The translations under genes and the position numbers were made by a program. A stretch of DNA of 64,000 nt from PSRI01 sp041484195 (GTDB lineage: Bacteria; Bacteroidota; Bacteroidia; Chitinophagales; Chitinophagaceae), in contig JBGPHC010000001.1 in NCBI GenBank assembly GCA_041484195.1, positions 186,001 through 250,000 of the forward strand. Reading direction: 5' to 3'. Of the stretch, positions 53,272 to 62,453 are shown piece after piece. Numbering within the stretch: position 1 is the first letter of the stretch; every line of letters starts with the position of its first letter. Under the pieces are notes generated by a model. The model was not told the DNA's origin. It did no database searches and was given only the letters and a program-made list of their open reading frames with translations.

Positions 53272-54330
53272 CTAAAGATTGGTGGTCTTCAGCTTACGGG
53301 GAATTTTCACTTCGATGGTCATGGGTGATCCGTTGCGCAATAATTTTACATTATAGGAAGCCTTGTCCCTGGTTTTACTTATTTGTTCCCTTGCATCATC
53401 GGCATTCTTTACCGCATTGCCGTCAATTTCGGTAATCACATCATCTTTTTTGATCCCTGACTTTTCTGCAGGAGAATCTTCAGTCACTTCCAGCACTTTC
53501 ACGCCGGTTCCATTTTCAGTTTCCTGGATTCGGGCTCCAAGTCTTGGACCACGTGAAAGCATTCCAAAATTTTCAAAGTCATTTCCGGGAGTAGCTAAAT
53601 CGAAATTCCTTTCTATGCGCGGCGTCCTGAGGTTAAAGTATTCAAAACGATTGCCTTTTTTTTCACCCAATTTAACTTTTACCGATTGTTCCTTGCCATC
53701 GCGGAGATAGCCAATCGAGACTTCGTCGTTGGGCTTGGAATCATTTATTATGTCGGCCAGTGATTCAGGACCGTCCACTTTCTTGTCTCCAATCTTGAAA
53801 ATAATATCGTCTTTCTTCAGGCCTGCTTTTTCGGCAGGGCTGTCTTTCATCAGCTCTGTGATTCTGGCGCCTTTGTCATCATCCTTGGTATAAACTCCAA
53901 GCAGGGGGCCAGATTCATTTTCCAATTCATCATTGTTCCAGTTGAAATTCCAGTTATTTCTGGGAATGGTCAATGCCCTTGGACTGGCAAATACCCGTGG
54001 ACTGGGAATGGTGAATACCCCGCTCCCGCCCGGGCCTTCCCATTCAAATTCGTTGTCGGAATCCCGGCGGCGGATTACGAGGTCATCGTCTTTATACTCC
54101 GATAAGGGTTTACCATTGACAGTAATTTCATCACCATTGATCACAATCGTTGTCTTTTCTTTCTTATCACCATTTTTCTGAATGATGATTTCCTCCGACT
54201 TAGTCTCCTTTGTCACCTTCTTTTTTCCAGGCTCTTTGGTCTTTTGCTGGGCATCGCCGGTGAGGCTTGAGCCCATCAGTATTGCAAGACCCAGAAAGGC
54301 GGCAGCCGACTGACGAAATAATGTGTTCAT
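53272..54330 (-). CDS. Secreted protein with two PDZ domains, no protease domain
   Basis: A 352-residue exported protein. The signal peptide has AAAFLGLAILMGSSLTGDAQ. A charged linker follows (about residues 30-110). PDZ domain 1 is at ~145-225 (PLLGVYTKDDDKGARITELM, SPAEKAGLKKDDIIF) and PDZ domain 2 at ~255-345 (RLGARIQETENGTGVKVLEV, SPAEKSGIKKDDVIT). The two PDZ domains look like those of DegP/HtrA, but the trypsin-like domain is absent, so it is probably a binding or scaffold protein in the periplasm. Confidence 0.85.
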   Translation of the reverse strand: MNTLFRQSAAAFLGLAILMGSSLTGDAQQKTKEPGKKKVTKETKSEEIIIQKNGDKKEKTTIVINGDEITVNGKPLSEYKDDDLVIRRRDSDNEFEWEGPGGSGVFTIPSPRVFASPRALTIPRNNWNFNWNNDELENESGPLLGVYTKDDDKGARITELMKDSPAEKAGLKKDDIIFKIGDKKVDGPESLADIINDSKPNDEVSIGYLRDGKEQSVKVKLGEKKGNRFEYFNLRTPRIERNFDLATPGNDFENFGMLSRGPRLGARIQETENGTGVKVLEVTEDSPAEKSGIKKDDVITEIDGNAVKNADDAREQISKTRDKASYNVKLLRNGSPMTIEVKIPRKLKTTNL

Positions 54331-54627
54331 GTTTTATTTTTTTGAATTACGAAAGTATTAGTAGATCAAATGTAGAAAATTTATTTGAAATACGAAACTT
54401 TTCGGAAATGTTAAAAATTTTTGGATGAGTTGTTGTCTGGAGTGCCCAGGACAGGCAGAGATTCAGAGACTTGTGACAGTATTTTGGTATTTGGAGCCAG
54501 GTATTAACCCGGGGCCCGGGCATCGGACTTTGAAGGGAAATCTGTTTAATGGTGGCGCGGGATGAATATACCAGCATTATTTTCCGAAGTATAACCAGGA
54601 TCCGACAAATATTTAATCTGAGTGTGA

Positions 54628-54828
54628 TCAGGGCAGGACTTTATTTCCCAATAATCTCTCTTCTATGATCAGTTCCCCCCATTTGCGGTTTTCGTTCACC
54701 ACTTTTTCAAGCGAGGCGCCGTGCTTCGAGATGGAATATTCAATGATGGGTGGAAAAATAGAATATACTGTTCACCTGATGGGCTGATTGGCTTCGAGTT
54801 TCTTTAGGCCTGATTCATTCGGCTTCAA
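54628..54828 (-). pseudogene. Remnant of an HxlR-family transcriptional regulator
   Basis: On the minus strand one frame reads NESGLKKLEANQPIR, an in-frame TGA at 54772-54774, then TVYSIFPPIIEYSISKHGAS and further to KWGELIIEERLLGNKVLP and a stop at 54628. This is the C-terminal half of an HxlR winged helix (typically L-LE-GL--R-VY---PP-VEYSLT--G--L). The N-terminal half, including the Cys and most of the HTH, is gone. The surrounding 54331-54973 stretch has no intact gene. Confidence 0.8.
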
Positions 54829-54849
54829 ATATCAAGTTTAAAGATTCTA

Positions 54850-54892
54850 CGGATAAATGGAGGCCCCCTGGGGGCTCTTCTTTTTTGAAACA
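54850..54892 (+). terminator. Possible hairpin with T-run
   Basis: GGCCCCC-TGGGGGCT followed by CTTCTTTTTT could form a 5-6 bp GC stem with a T-rich tail on the plus strand. No plus-strand gene ends here, so it may be a relic or chance. Confidence 0.25.
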
Positions 54893-54973
54893 GGCGCTCT
54901 CATAAGAATCAGGCGAAATTGCGGTAAAGGAGAATGAACTTTCTGAGTAAATTATTTATCGGCAGTCATTCTT

Positions 54974-57649
54974 CTAAATCAGGCTTTTCACTTTTTCAAT
55001 GGCTTCCTTCAGCCTGTCGCCATTCTGCCCGCCGGCCGTTGCCAATGTTTTCCTTCCTCCCCCTCCTCCGCCGATGATGGGTGCGATCTGTTCCTTAATG
55101 ATCTTCGACGCATCAAGATGCCTGGACTCCACGACTGAATCGTCTATGGAAATGACAATATTTGCCTTGCTTTCAATGGAAGCAGCCAGGACAATGACGG
55201 CGTTCCTGAGTTCCTGCTGCAAATCGGTGCATAATTTTTTTATCGCGTCAGCGCTGCTTAAATCCACAATTTCACCCAGGAATTTAACCCCATTCACCTG
55301 AATTTGTTTCAGCAATAATTCCTGTTTCATTCCGCCTAACTGGCGGGCTTCTGCCTGCTCCAGTTTCTTCCGGAGCATGCTGTTTTCAGTACTGAGATTG
55401 CCAATAGCTTTCATCAGATCAGCGGGATTGCGTAATTCGTTTTTCGCCTGCCGGAGCAATTGCAGTTGTTCATCAACGTAAGCTTCCGCGGCAAGGCCCG
55501 CCACGGCATCCACCCTGCGAACGCCCGCGGCAACAGCAGTTTCGTGCCGGATTCTGAAGAAACCAAGTTCGCCCGTTGATCCCACATGCGTGCCCCCGCA
55601 CAACTCAATGGAATAGGAAGGGTCAATGATCACCACCCTCACCTCATCCCCATATTTTTCTCCAAACAGGGCCATGGCGCCCATCGCGATCGCCTGGGCT
55701 TTGGGCATATGCTTTATCACCACGGGAATATTCTCCCGGATCTTTTCATTCACCAAGTGTTCCACTCCGGCCATTTCCTCATCCGTCATTTTCGCGAAAT
55801 GTGAAAAATCAAACCTCAGGTATTCTTCATTCACCAGGCTGCCTTTTTGAGTGACATGTGTTCCCAGTATCTTTCGCAAGGCCGCGTGTAATAAGTGAGT
55901 AGCAGTATGGTGCACGGCTGTGGCTTTTCTGGCAGCGGCATCCACCCTGGCCACAACATCCACTGAAATTTCCCCGGGCAATTTTTCAGAAAAATGAATA
56001 ATGAGGTCATTCTCCTTTTTGGTGTCGTAAACTTTCACGGAATCCCCGTCGAACTCAATCATCCCTCTATCGCCCACCTGGCCACCGCTCTCGGCATAAA
56101 AAGGCGTGGCATCCAGTACAAGTTGGTAGGATTCCTTCCCTTTGGATTTCACTTTCCGGTATTTTACTATATGCGCGGGAGTCTCCAGCAAATCGTAACC
56201 TACGAACCTTGAACTCCCATTGGCACCCAATACCACCCAGTCTTCAGCGTCAAGTTCAGTCGCGGCCCTGCTACGCTCTTTCTGCCGACGCATCTCAGAT
56301 TCAAATCCTTTCTCATCCACGGCGAGCCCTTGTTCAGCCAGTATCAGCCTTGTAAGATCTATCGGGAAACCATAAGTGTCATACAACTCAAATGCGGCGG
56401 CGCCATCCACGAGCTGGCTCTTGCGGGACCTCGTGCCAGAAATGATCTCTTCAATTTTTCGCAGGCCTTTTTCCAGGGTCCTCAGAAATGATTCTTCCTC
56501 TTCCTTCACGACCTTGGTCACAAAATCGGATTGCAAGGACAATTCAGGGAAAACATTTTCAAATTGTTTCCCCAGTAAAGGAATGAGTTGGTATAGCAAT
56601 GGCTGCGACTGGCCCAGGTATGAATAATAATAGCGCACGGCCCTTCTCAATATTCTCCTGATCACATATCCCGCACCGGTATTCGAAGGCAATTGTCCGT
56701 CTGCGATGGTGAATGCAATGGCGCGGATATGATCCGCAATCACTCTGAAGGCCACGGCCGTGCTCCAGGCTGTTCCGCCAGCCGGGCCGGAAACCGTGGC
56801 ATCATATTTCTTCTTTACGATTTTTTCAGTGGCGGCAATGGTGGCGGAAAATATATCGGTATCGTAGTTGCTTTGTTTCTGTTGCAGAACTCTTACCAGT
56901 CTTTCGAGTCCCATGCCGGTATCAACATGTTTAGCAGGCAGGGGTTCAAGAGACCCATTCCTGAGACGGTTGAACTGAATGAATACATTGTTCCATATCT
57001 CGATCACCTGGGGATCGTCATTATTCACGAGGGTTCTGGCATCAGTTCTCTTTCTTTCCTCTTCATCGATCCGACAGTCATAGTGAATTTCCGAAGAAGG
57101 TCCGCAAGGGCCCGTATCGCCCATCTCCCAGAAATTGTCCTTCTTATTTCCAAAGACGATGCGGTGTTCCGGGATCCATTTTTTCCACTCCAGGTGTGCT
57201 TCGTCGTCCCTTTCCAATCCCTCTTTTTCATCACCCTCAAATACTGATACGTATAAGCGATCTTTGTCCAACTTATACACCGTGGTGAGTAGTTCCCAGC
57301 TCCAGGCGATGGCTTCCTGCTTAAAATACCCGGCTTCAGGATGAGAAGGATCCCCAAAACTCCAATTCCCCAGCATTTCGAACATGGTGTGATGATAGGT
57401 ATCCACCCCAACTTCTTCCAGGTCGTTGTGTTTGCCACTCACCCTGAGACATTTTTGGGTATCGGCCACCCGGTGGAATTCGGGTTTCCTGTTGCCCAGA
57501 AAATAATCCTTGAACTGGTTCATGCCGGCATTGGTGAATAATAGCGTGGGGTCATTCTTCACTACAATAGGAGCGGAGGGCAGGATATGATGCCCTTTGG
57601 AACTGAAAAAATCCAAAAAAGCCTGCCTGATCTGTGCCGAAGTCATCAT
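54974..57649 (-). CDS. alaS: Alanine--tRNA ligase
   Basis: An 891-residue class II synthetase charging tRNA-Ala. The N-terminal catalytic core has PSAPIVVKNDPTLLFTNAGMNQFKD. The editing domain has the zinc ligands HHTATHLLHAALR and CGGTHVGSTGELG. A C-terminal DHHA1 segment ends with a Gly-rich GGGGGGRKTLA. All modules are present and length is normal. It is divergent from the M23 peptidase gene. Confidence 0.96.
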   Translation of the reverse strand: MMTSAQIRQAFLDFFSSKGHHILPSAPIVVKNDPTLLFTNAGMNQFKDYFLGNRKPEFHRVADTQKCLRVSGKHNDLEEVGVDTYHHTMFEMLGNWSFGDPSHPEAGYFKQEAIAWSWELLTTVYKLDKDRLYVSVFEGDEKEGLERDDEAHLEWKKWIPEHRIVFGNKKDNFWEMGDTGPCGPSSEIHYDCRIDEEERKRTDARTLVNNDDPQVIEIWNNVFIQFNRLRNGSLEPLPAKHVDTGMGLERLVRVLQQKQSNYDTDIFSATIAATEKIVKKKYDATVSGPAGGTAWSTAVAFRVIADHIRAIAFTIADGQLPSNTGAGYVIRRILRRAVRYYYSYLGQSQPLLYQLIPLLGKQFENVFPELSLQSDFVTKVVKEEEESFLRTLEKGLRKIEEIISGTRSRKSQLVDGAAAFELYDTYGFPIDLTRLILAEQGLAVDEKGFESEMRRQKERSRAATELDAEDWVVLGANGSSRFVGYDLLETPAHIVKYRKVKSKGKESYQLVLDATPFYAESGGQVGDRGMIEFDGDSVKVYDTKKENDLIIHFSEKLPGEISVDVVARVDAAARKATAVHHTATHLLHAALRKILGTHVTQKGSLVNEEYLRFDFSHFAKMTDEEMAGVEHLVNEKIRENIPVVIKHMPKAQAIAMGAMALFGEKYGDEVRVVIIDPSYSIELCGGTHVGSTGELGFFRIRHETAVAAGVRRVDAVAGLAAEAYVDEQLQLLRQAKNELRNPADLMKAIGNLSTENSMLRKKLEQAEARQLGGMKQELLLKQIQVNGVKFLGEIVDLSSADAIKKLCTDLQQELRNAVIVLAASIESKANIVISIDDSVVESRHLDASKIIKEQIAPIIGGGGGGRKTLATAGGQNGDRLKEAIEKVKSLI

Positions 57650-57669
57650 GAACTCAGGTTATAAATTTG

Positions 57670-57700
57670 TTGAACTTTGCTGGTTTAAACTATAAATTTG
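57670..57700 (+). promoter_or_regulatory. Candidate promoter of the M23 peptidase gene
   Basis: TTG (57670-57672), a 20-bp spacer and TAAATTTG (57693-57700) fit the Bacteroidota -33/-7 pattern (TTTG, ~19-20 bp, TAnnTTTG), about 85 bp upstream of the ATG. Confidence 0.4.
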
Positions 57701-57784
57701 CCTGCATGGTGGGCGAGCGCCAAAGGTACTTAAATTCTGGCGGGATTTTTGCGCCCAACTAGGCTCCGAATTGATTCCGGCTTC

Positions 57785-58756
57785 ATGAAGAAAATCAAGT
57801 ATTATTATAATACCAATACACTCCGTTATGAAAAACTGGTGGTACCGCTAAGGGTAAAGCTCTTGCGGGTATTGAGTTTTATTGCAGCAGCCATCGTCAC
57901 CGCCTTCACCATTGTCGCCATTGCCTTTCAATTTGTGGATTCTCCCAAGGAAAAACTCATGCGTATGCAGAACGAGCGGATCAGGGAGGACTATGTACTG
58001 CTGAATACCAAATTGGGGTCCGTGCAACAGCAGCTCACCGAACTGGAAAAAAGGGATAACCAGGTGTACCGTGCCATTTTTGAGGCCAACCCGGTGCCCG
58101 ACAGCGCCCGGGCCAAATTGATGGAAAAGCAAAATGAGGTGAAACTGGTGGAAAGCATGGAAGACAATGACCTGGCTTTTTCAATAGCCAGCACCCTGGA
58201 CAATCTTACTAACCGGATGAAGTTTCAGCAAAAGTCCTATAATGATATTGAAAATATGATCCGGAACAAGGAGCAATTGCTGGCCTGCACCCCCGCCATA
58301 CAACCCGTCAGCAATAAAGACCTCAGCCGGATAGCCTCTGGTTTCGGATACAGGATCGACCCGGTATATAAGACTACCCGCTTTCATGCCGGCCTTGATT
58401 TCGCGGCTCCCATCGGCACTCCCATCTATGCAACGGCCGACGGAAAGATAGAAGTAGCTGGAAATACCGGTAACGGCTACGGGATTCACGTACTCATTGA
58501 GCATGGTTTCGGTTATGAGACACTGTATGGTCATATGGTTAAGGTGAAAGTGAGATCCGGACAAAAAATAAAAAGAGGTGAGGTGATCGGATGGGTTGGC
58601 AGCACGGGTAAATCCACGGGACCTCATTGCCATTATGAAGTTTATAAGAATGGCATTCATGTTGACCCTGTCTATTTTTTCTATAATGATCTTACGCCGG
58701 AGCAGTTTGACCGGATCGTTAAAATGGCTTCTGTCAGCAACCAGAGTTTTGATTAG
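57785..58756 (+). CDS. M23 family metallopeptidase (LytM-like)
   Basis: A 323-residue envelope protein. It starts MKKIKYYYNTNTLRYEKL, has one TM helix at about residues 30-50, and a coiled-coil stretch at ~60-170. A C-terminal LytM domain carries the zinc ligands in FHAGLDFAAPIG (HxxxD) and the active-site GPHCHYEVY (HxH). It probably cleaves peptidoglycan crosslinks or activates amidases. The ATG at 57785 is the family start, 12 codons inside the longest frame. An M23-MerR pair next to alaS is a recurring Bacteroidota order as far as I recall. Confidence 0.88.
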   Translation: MKKIKYYYNTNTLRYEKLVVPLRVKLLRVLSFIAAAIVTAFTIVAIAFQFVDSPKEKLMRMQNERIREDYVLLNTKLGSVQQQLTELEKRDNQVYRAIFEANPVPDSARAKLMEKQNEVKLVESMEDNDLAFSIASTLDNLTNRMKFQQKSYNDIENMIRNKEQLLACTPAIQPVSNKDLSRIASGFGYRIDPVYKTTRFHAGLDFAAPIGTPIYATADGKIEVAGNTGNGYGIHVLIEHGFGYETLYGHMVKVKVRSGQKIKRGEVIGWVGSTGKSTGPHCHYEVYKNGIHVDPVYFFYNDLTPEQFDRIVKMASVSNQSFD

Positions 58757-58935
58757 TGCCGCAGATTGTTATTCAAGTGACCCGACGATTCAATAGCTAT
58801 TGCAGGTTTGTGGTGCAGGATATTTTTTATGAGTTAAATGCAATGCTTTCCTTTTAATTCCTTTCGGCCCTCGCTACTGACATATGTGAATAATTCTTCA
58901 GATCATCTTAAGTTTGCCTGGGTTAACTTAGCCTT

Positions 58936-59568
58936 ATGCTGAAACAACTCGATCTGTTTGGAGCAATTGAAGCGGCAAAGGGGGCGGGAGCCGGCACCAA
59001 TCCAATTCAAATTGTTGATGAGAGCAAGATGGCTAACACAGGATCGGAATTGACGGATTCCAGTAAAGAAATGACCACAATTGTTGGGGAACCGGTGATG
59101 ACCCTTGAAACTGCATCCGAATTGCCAGTCGCGAAAATGCACAAAAGAGTGAATATGGGCCAGCCTGAAAAAAAATCAAAGCGGGGACGAAAGTCCATGA
59201 AAGAAATGGATGCCGAAGGAGCCTTTATAGATATTCCTGAGGATGAGATTCTATTCAGCCGTCAGTATTACAGCATCGGAGAAGTGGCTGCAATGTTTCG
59301 CGCGAATACCTCGCTTGTCCGTTATTGGGAGACCGAATTCGATATACTGAATCCCCGCAAGAACAGGAAGGGAGATCGGCTCTTCAGGCCAGAAGATATC
59401 AGGAACCTACACCTGATTTACCATCTCCTGCGTCAGAAAAAATACACGATCGAAGGCGCGAAAGTTTATCTCAGGGAAAATCATTCAAAGGCCCGGCAGG
59501 ATTTTGAGATTGTGAAGCGCTTGCAGAAGTTGCGTTCATTCCTGCTGGAACTCAAAACGGAAATATAA
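58936..59568 (+). CDS. MerR-family transcriptional regulator
   Basis: A 210-residue protein with a disordered, Lys/Ser-rich N-terminal ~100 residues. A MerR helix-turn-helix follows (YYSIGEVAAMFRANTSLVRYWETEF, about 115-140), then the wing DRLFRPEDIRNLHLI and a helix ending in KAKxYLREN-like residues. No ligand-binding domain is fused, unlike the CarH-like regulator at 6870-7751. It lies 180 bp downstream of the M23 gene; target unknown. Confidence 0.87.
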   Translation: MLKQLDLFGAIEAAKGAGAGTNPIQIVDESKMANTGSELTDSSKEMTTIVGEPVMTLETASELPVAKMHKRVNMGQPEKKSKRGRKSMKEMDAEGAFIDIPEDEILFSRQYYSIGEVAAMFRANTSLVRYWETEFDILNPRKNRKGDRLFRPEDIRNLHLIYHLLRQKKYTIEGAKVYLRENHSKARQDFEIVKRLQKLRSFLLELKTEI

Positions 59569-59574
59569 GAACAG

Positions 59575-60441
59575 GATTACCCATTTAGACCTCAAAGCAA
59601 AAACCAGGGGTTGGTAATTGCTAAACTATTTTAATTTGAGGCTAAAGAGAAGGGTATGTTCCAGGGAATATCAGCGCAGCAGTTTAATAAGTACTTCCAA
59701 AATGAGGACGATTGCAAACAATATCTCTTCGATCTGAAGTGGAAAAAAGGCTACCGGTGCAGAAGGTGTGGTTGTACCAAATATTATAAGGGGCGCACCC
59801 GGTTCCACCTTCGTTGCCGCAGCTGTGGTTACGATGAATCCGTCACGGCCCAAACGATCTTCCACAAGCTGAAGATCCCGCTGTTAAAGGCCTTTGGCAT
59901 GGCCTTCCGGTTGTCGGTGCGCAAAAAGGTCTAATGTCCACCACGGAGCTGGCCCGGGAATTTTCCATCAATCAAAAGTCCTCCTGGCTCTTCAAGCGCA
60001 AGACCCAGGAGGCGATGAAAACTGGCGAGGGCCATCCTGCAGATCGTGATTCGGGCCTGGAGGATTTATTGATTGGAGGTAAGAAAGCCGGAAAGTCTAG
60101 TCTTAAACCTATTTCTGATTGGGAAATTGACCTGGAAAATGCAGGGGTTTTCAGATGGAAGGGGAATGGGTCAAAGGCGGATGAATACGCGATAAGCCAA
60201 GGGCCATTCAGGAGCGGAATAAGATTTCCGGGAATTCATGTGGTGGTGATGAATTTAAGAGGATGGCTGAGAGGCATTCACCATCACTGTTCCCAAAGGT
60301 CTGTCCATGGCTACCTGGATGAATTCTTTTTTCGGTTCGATGGCAGAAATTCAATGAGAAGCCTCTGGCACCGGCTTATAGAGCAGTATATGACGAACCC
60401 ACCCTACCGCTATAGGGCCCATGCGGCCTAAATGGGTAATC
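59575..60441 (+). mobile_element. Degenerate IS1595-type insertion element with terminal inverted repeats
   Basis: GATTACCCATTTAGACC (59575-59591) and GGCCTAAATGGGTAATC (60425-60441) are inverted repeats matching at 16 of 17 positions. They enclose an 867-bp element holding zinc-ribbon and ISXO2-like transposase pieces. The transposase stop codon lies inside the right repeat. Flanking bases show no 8-bp target duplication, so the insertion is probably old. Confidence 0.85.
59656..60431 (+). pseudogene. Frameshifted, internally deleted IS1595-family transposase
   Basis: The first frame (59656-59934, 92 codons) has the IS1595 zinc ribbon, with Cys35, Cys38, Cys54 and Cys57 in CRRC and CRSC. 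The second (59934-60431, 165 codons) starts at a TAATG overlap and continues TTELAREFSINQKSSWLFKR, then ends with GWLRGIHHHC and GYLDEFFFRF. Between these the expected DDE core is not recognisable: the VDEFYVGG site reads LEDLLIGG and the middle region is short. The A5 run before the stop could also allow -1 slippage, but the lost catalytic core argues for a dead gene. Confidence 0.82.
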
Positions 60442-60496
60442 ATGTATGTGTAATTTCCAAAAATGGCCGTGCTTGCGTAAATGATCGCAATCAATC

Positions 60497-61597
60497 CTAC
60501 CCTCCCTGGTCCTGTATGATCCGCACATCGGTATTTGCGCCCGCGATCCGGATATGCATCTTTTCCAGCAATTGAATCGTTTGCAGATTCACTTCCTGCT
60601 TTATGAGGTTGAATTCCTCCAATGCTATTGGCGCCGTGAAATACTCACATTGAACAGAATAAGACTGCTGCGCAATGTCGTTGAGAAATACCTGACTCTT
60701 CTCGATAGCAGGATGCCGCAGAATATTTCTGACGCCCTCGAGAAGGGATTGCAGTTCCCCCGCGGTGCAGCTCAGACTAATCTCCAGTTTCAACTCAGCA
60801 CGCCTTTGTGTTCTCAGGCTCAGATTGTCCACGATGCTGTCCACCATTTGCTTATTGGGTACACTCACAAAGGTTTTCTCGCCGGTACGTATCCTGGTGC
60901 TTCTCAATCCTATTTTTTCCACCGTACCGCTCACATTGTTCAATTTAAGGCTATCACCCACGCCAAAGGGCTTGTCAAAGAAAATGATGAATGAAGCAAT
61001 CAGGTTTTCCAGGCTTTCGCGTGCTGACAACGCGAGTGCTGCGCCAACGATACCCAGACCAGTTAATAATTCAGTGATCCGGTATTTAAACGCGAATTTG
61101 AATACCGTCAGGATCCCCGCGATTACTATCACCACTTTCAGGAAATCCTTGAAAAAGATGACAAGCTGATTATCGCCTCCCCCGGAACCACGGTCCGCTT
61201 TTTTTCCCATCACAATGGAGAGGTAGTCGATCATGCGCAAGAGTACCCAGAAAAAAGTGATGATCAGGCCGGAAAGTGCCAGCGTGTCCAAAGCGCTTTT
61301 GGTATCGCTCCTGAAAAATTTATAATACAGAACACTGGGGAAATTCAAAGTGGACAATGCAATAATGGAAGCGAGCAGGACAAGGAAAATTTCCAAAGGT
61401 TCCAGGATGAGGTCCACGAATGCCTTCTCGTCAATCTCTCTGCCCACCACTCTCATACTGACAATAATCGCCCTCGCCAATGGTTTGCTGAAGAATTTCT
61501 TGAGGATAAAAACTGTCAGCATTACCGCGAACACAATACAATAATCCCCGATCCGGTTATCAAGAACTATCCTGTCGAAAAAATTATTCATATCCAA
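60497..61597 (-). CDS. MscS-family mechanosensitive channel
   Basis: A 366-residue small-conductance mechanosensitive channel. Four hydrophobic helices occur before residue ~195, including the pore-lining TM3 with GIVGAALALSARESLENLIASFI. The MscS beta domain (FGVGDSLKLNNVSGTVEKIGLRSTRIRT) and the alpha/beta vestibule follow. It opens under membrane tension to release solutes in osmotic downshock. Starts just right of the IS element on the opposite strand. Confidence 0.9.
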   Translation of the reverse strand: MDMNNFFDRIVLDNRIGDYCIVFAVMLTVFILKKFFSKPLARAIIVSMRVVGREIDEKAFVDLILEPLEIFLVLLASIIALSTLNFPSVLYYKFFRSDTKSALDTLALSGLIITFFWVLLRMIDYLSIVMGKKADRGSGGGDNQLVIFFKDFLKVVIVIAGILTVFKFAFKYRITELLTGLGIVGAALALSARESLENLIASFIIFFDKPFGVGDSLKLNNVSGTVEKIGLRSTRIRTGEKTFVSVPNKQMVDSIVDNLSLRTQRRAELKLEISLSCTAGELQSLLEGVRNILRHPAIEKSQVFLNDIAQQSYSVQCEYFTAPIALEEFNLIKQEVNLQTIQLLEKMHIRIAGANTDVRIIQDQGG

Positions 61598-61643
61598 TCA
61601 TTTTGTGTCCCCTGATTGAACCGGGACAAAATTACCAGATAAT

Positions 61644-62453
61644 TCATTTGAAGGAATATAACCCGATCCTGTCATTAGCCAACGCATATATACCCTGTGG
61701 CATAATAGCGAGTTTTTTCGATTTCAGTATAGATTTGGGAAGTGAGGATTCCCTGAGCTCGAGAGTACCCAGGGTATAGCTTACAAAATGGTCATCCTGC
61801 CTGCCAACTATGGTTTTTCCAATTACCTGCACATCCTGAAGGTGCAAGATGGGGAGCCTGTTCCTGAAGGAGCCATAATAGTCGAATGAAAATATTCCCC
61901 GGCTGCTGTCGCACAAATACACATATCCGTCGCGGTCGATTATTTTTTCGGGTAAAGGCGATTCATCCATGGCCTGTCGCAGGTCCACGGTTTCACTGAG
62001 TAATCTTCCGTCATCACCCAGCTTCTTCAATTTGGCCGCCTGTTCATCATATACCCATACATTGTTATCATAAGAAAGCGCCACGGCCCTGGCCTGCAAA
62101 ATACCCAAGGCGCGCAGGTCAATGACGTTGATGGTATTTAGGAACCTGTCGAGCATTACGATGGTAGAAAAATCCTTATAGTACAAGATCAGCTTCATTG
62201 GATTGGTAACATCCATTGAATAAAGCGTTCCAAAACGGCGCACCTCATTGAATACTGCCACCGAATCTCCTTTTGCGCTGAGCTTTTTAAGTTGATCTGT
62301 GGGCGTGATGATATAGAGGTTTCCCAGGTTATCCACGGCGAAATCATTCACAGCGGCTTCATAGATCTGCTTCAGCCTGAAAGCAGAATCTGTCTGCGCC
62401 TGCACGCAAATCAGCACCAGCATGAATAATATGAGCCAGATCAGGTTCTTCAC
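61644..62453 (-). CDS. Exported protein of unknown function
   Basis: A 269-residue protein with a cleavable signal peptide (MKNLIWLILFMLVLICVQAQ). Repeated strand-like segments follow, such as VDNLGNLYIITPTDQLKKL and NVWVYDEQAAKLKKLGDDG, which suggest a small beta-propeller. I do not recognise a family beyond that. Its start overlaps the stop of lpxH by 4 bp (ATGA), so the two are translationally linked, but there is no further hint of function. Confidence 0.75.
   Translation of the reverse strand: MKNLIWLILFMLVLICVQAQTDSAFRLKQIYEAAVNDFAVDNLGNLYIITPTDQLKKLSAKGDSVAVFNEVRRFGTLYSMDVTNPMKLILYYKDFSTIVMLDRFLNTINVIDLRALGILQARAVALSYDNNVWVYDEQAAKLKKLGDDGRLLSETVDLRQAMDESPLPEKIIDRDGYVYLCDSSRGIFSFDYYGSFRNRLPILHLQDVQVIGKTIVGRQDDHFVSYTLGTLELRESSLPKSILKSKKLAIMPQGIYALANDRIGLYSFK

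Noticed and set aside
59920..59940. Programmed -1 frameshift in the IS1595 transposase
   Set aside because: The A5 run lacks a proper slippery heptamer, and the downstream DDE core is missing, so simple decay is more likely.
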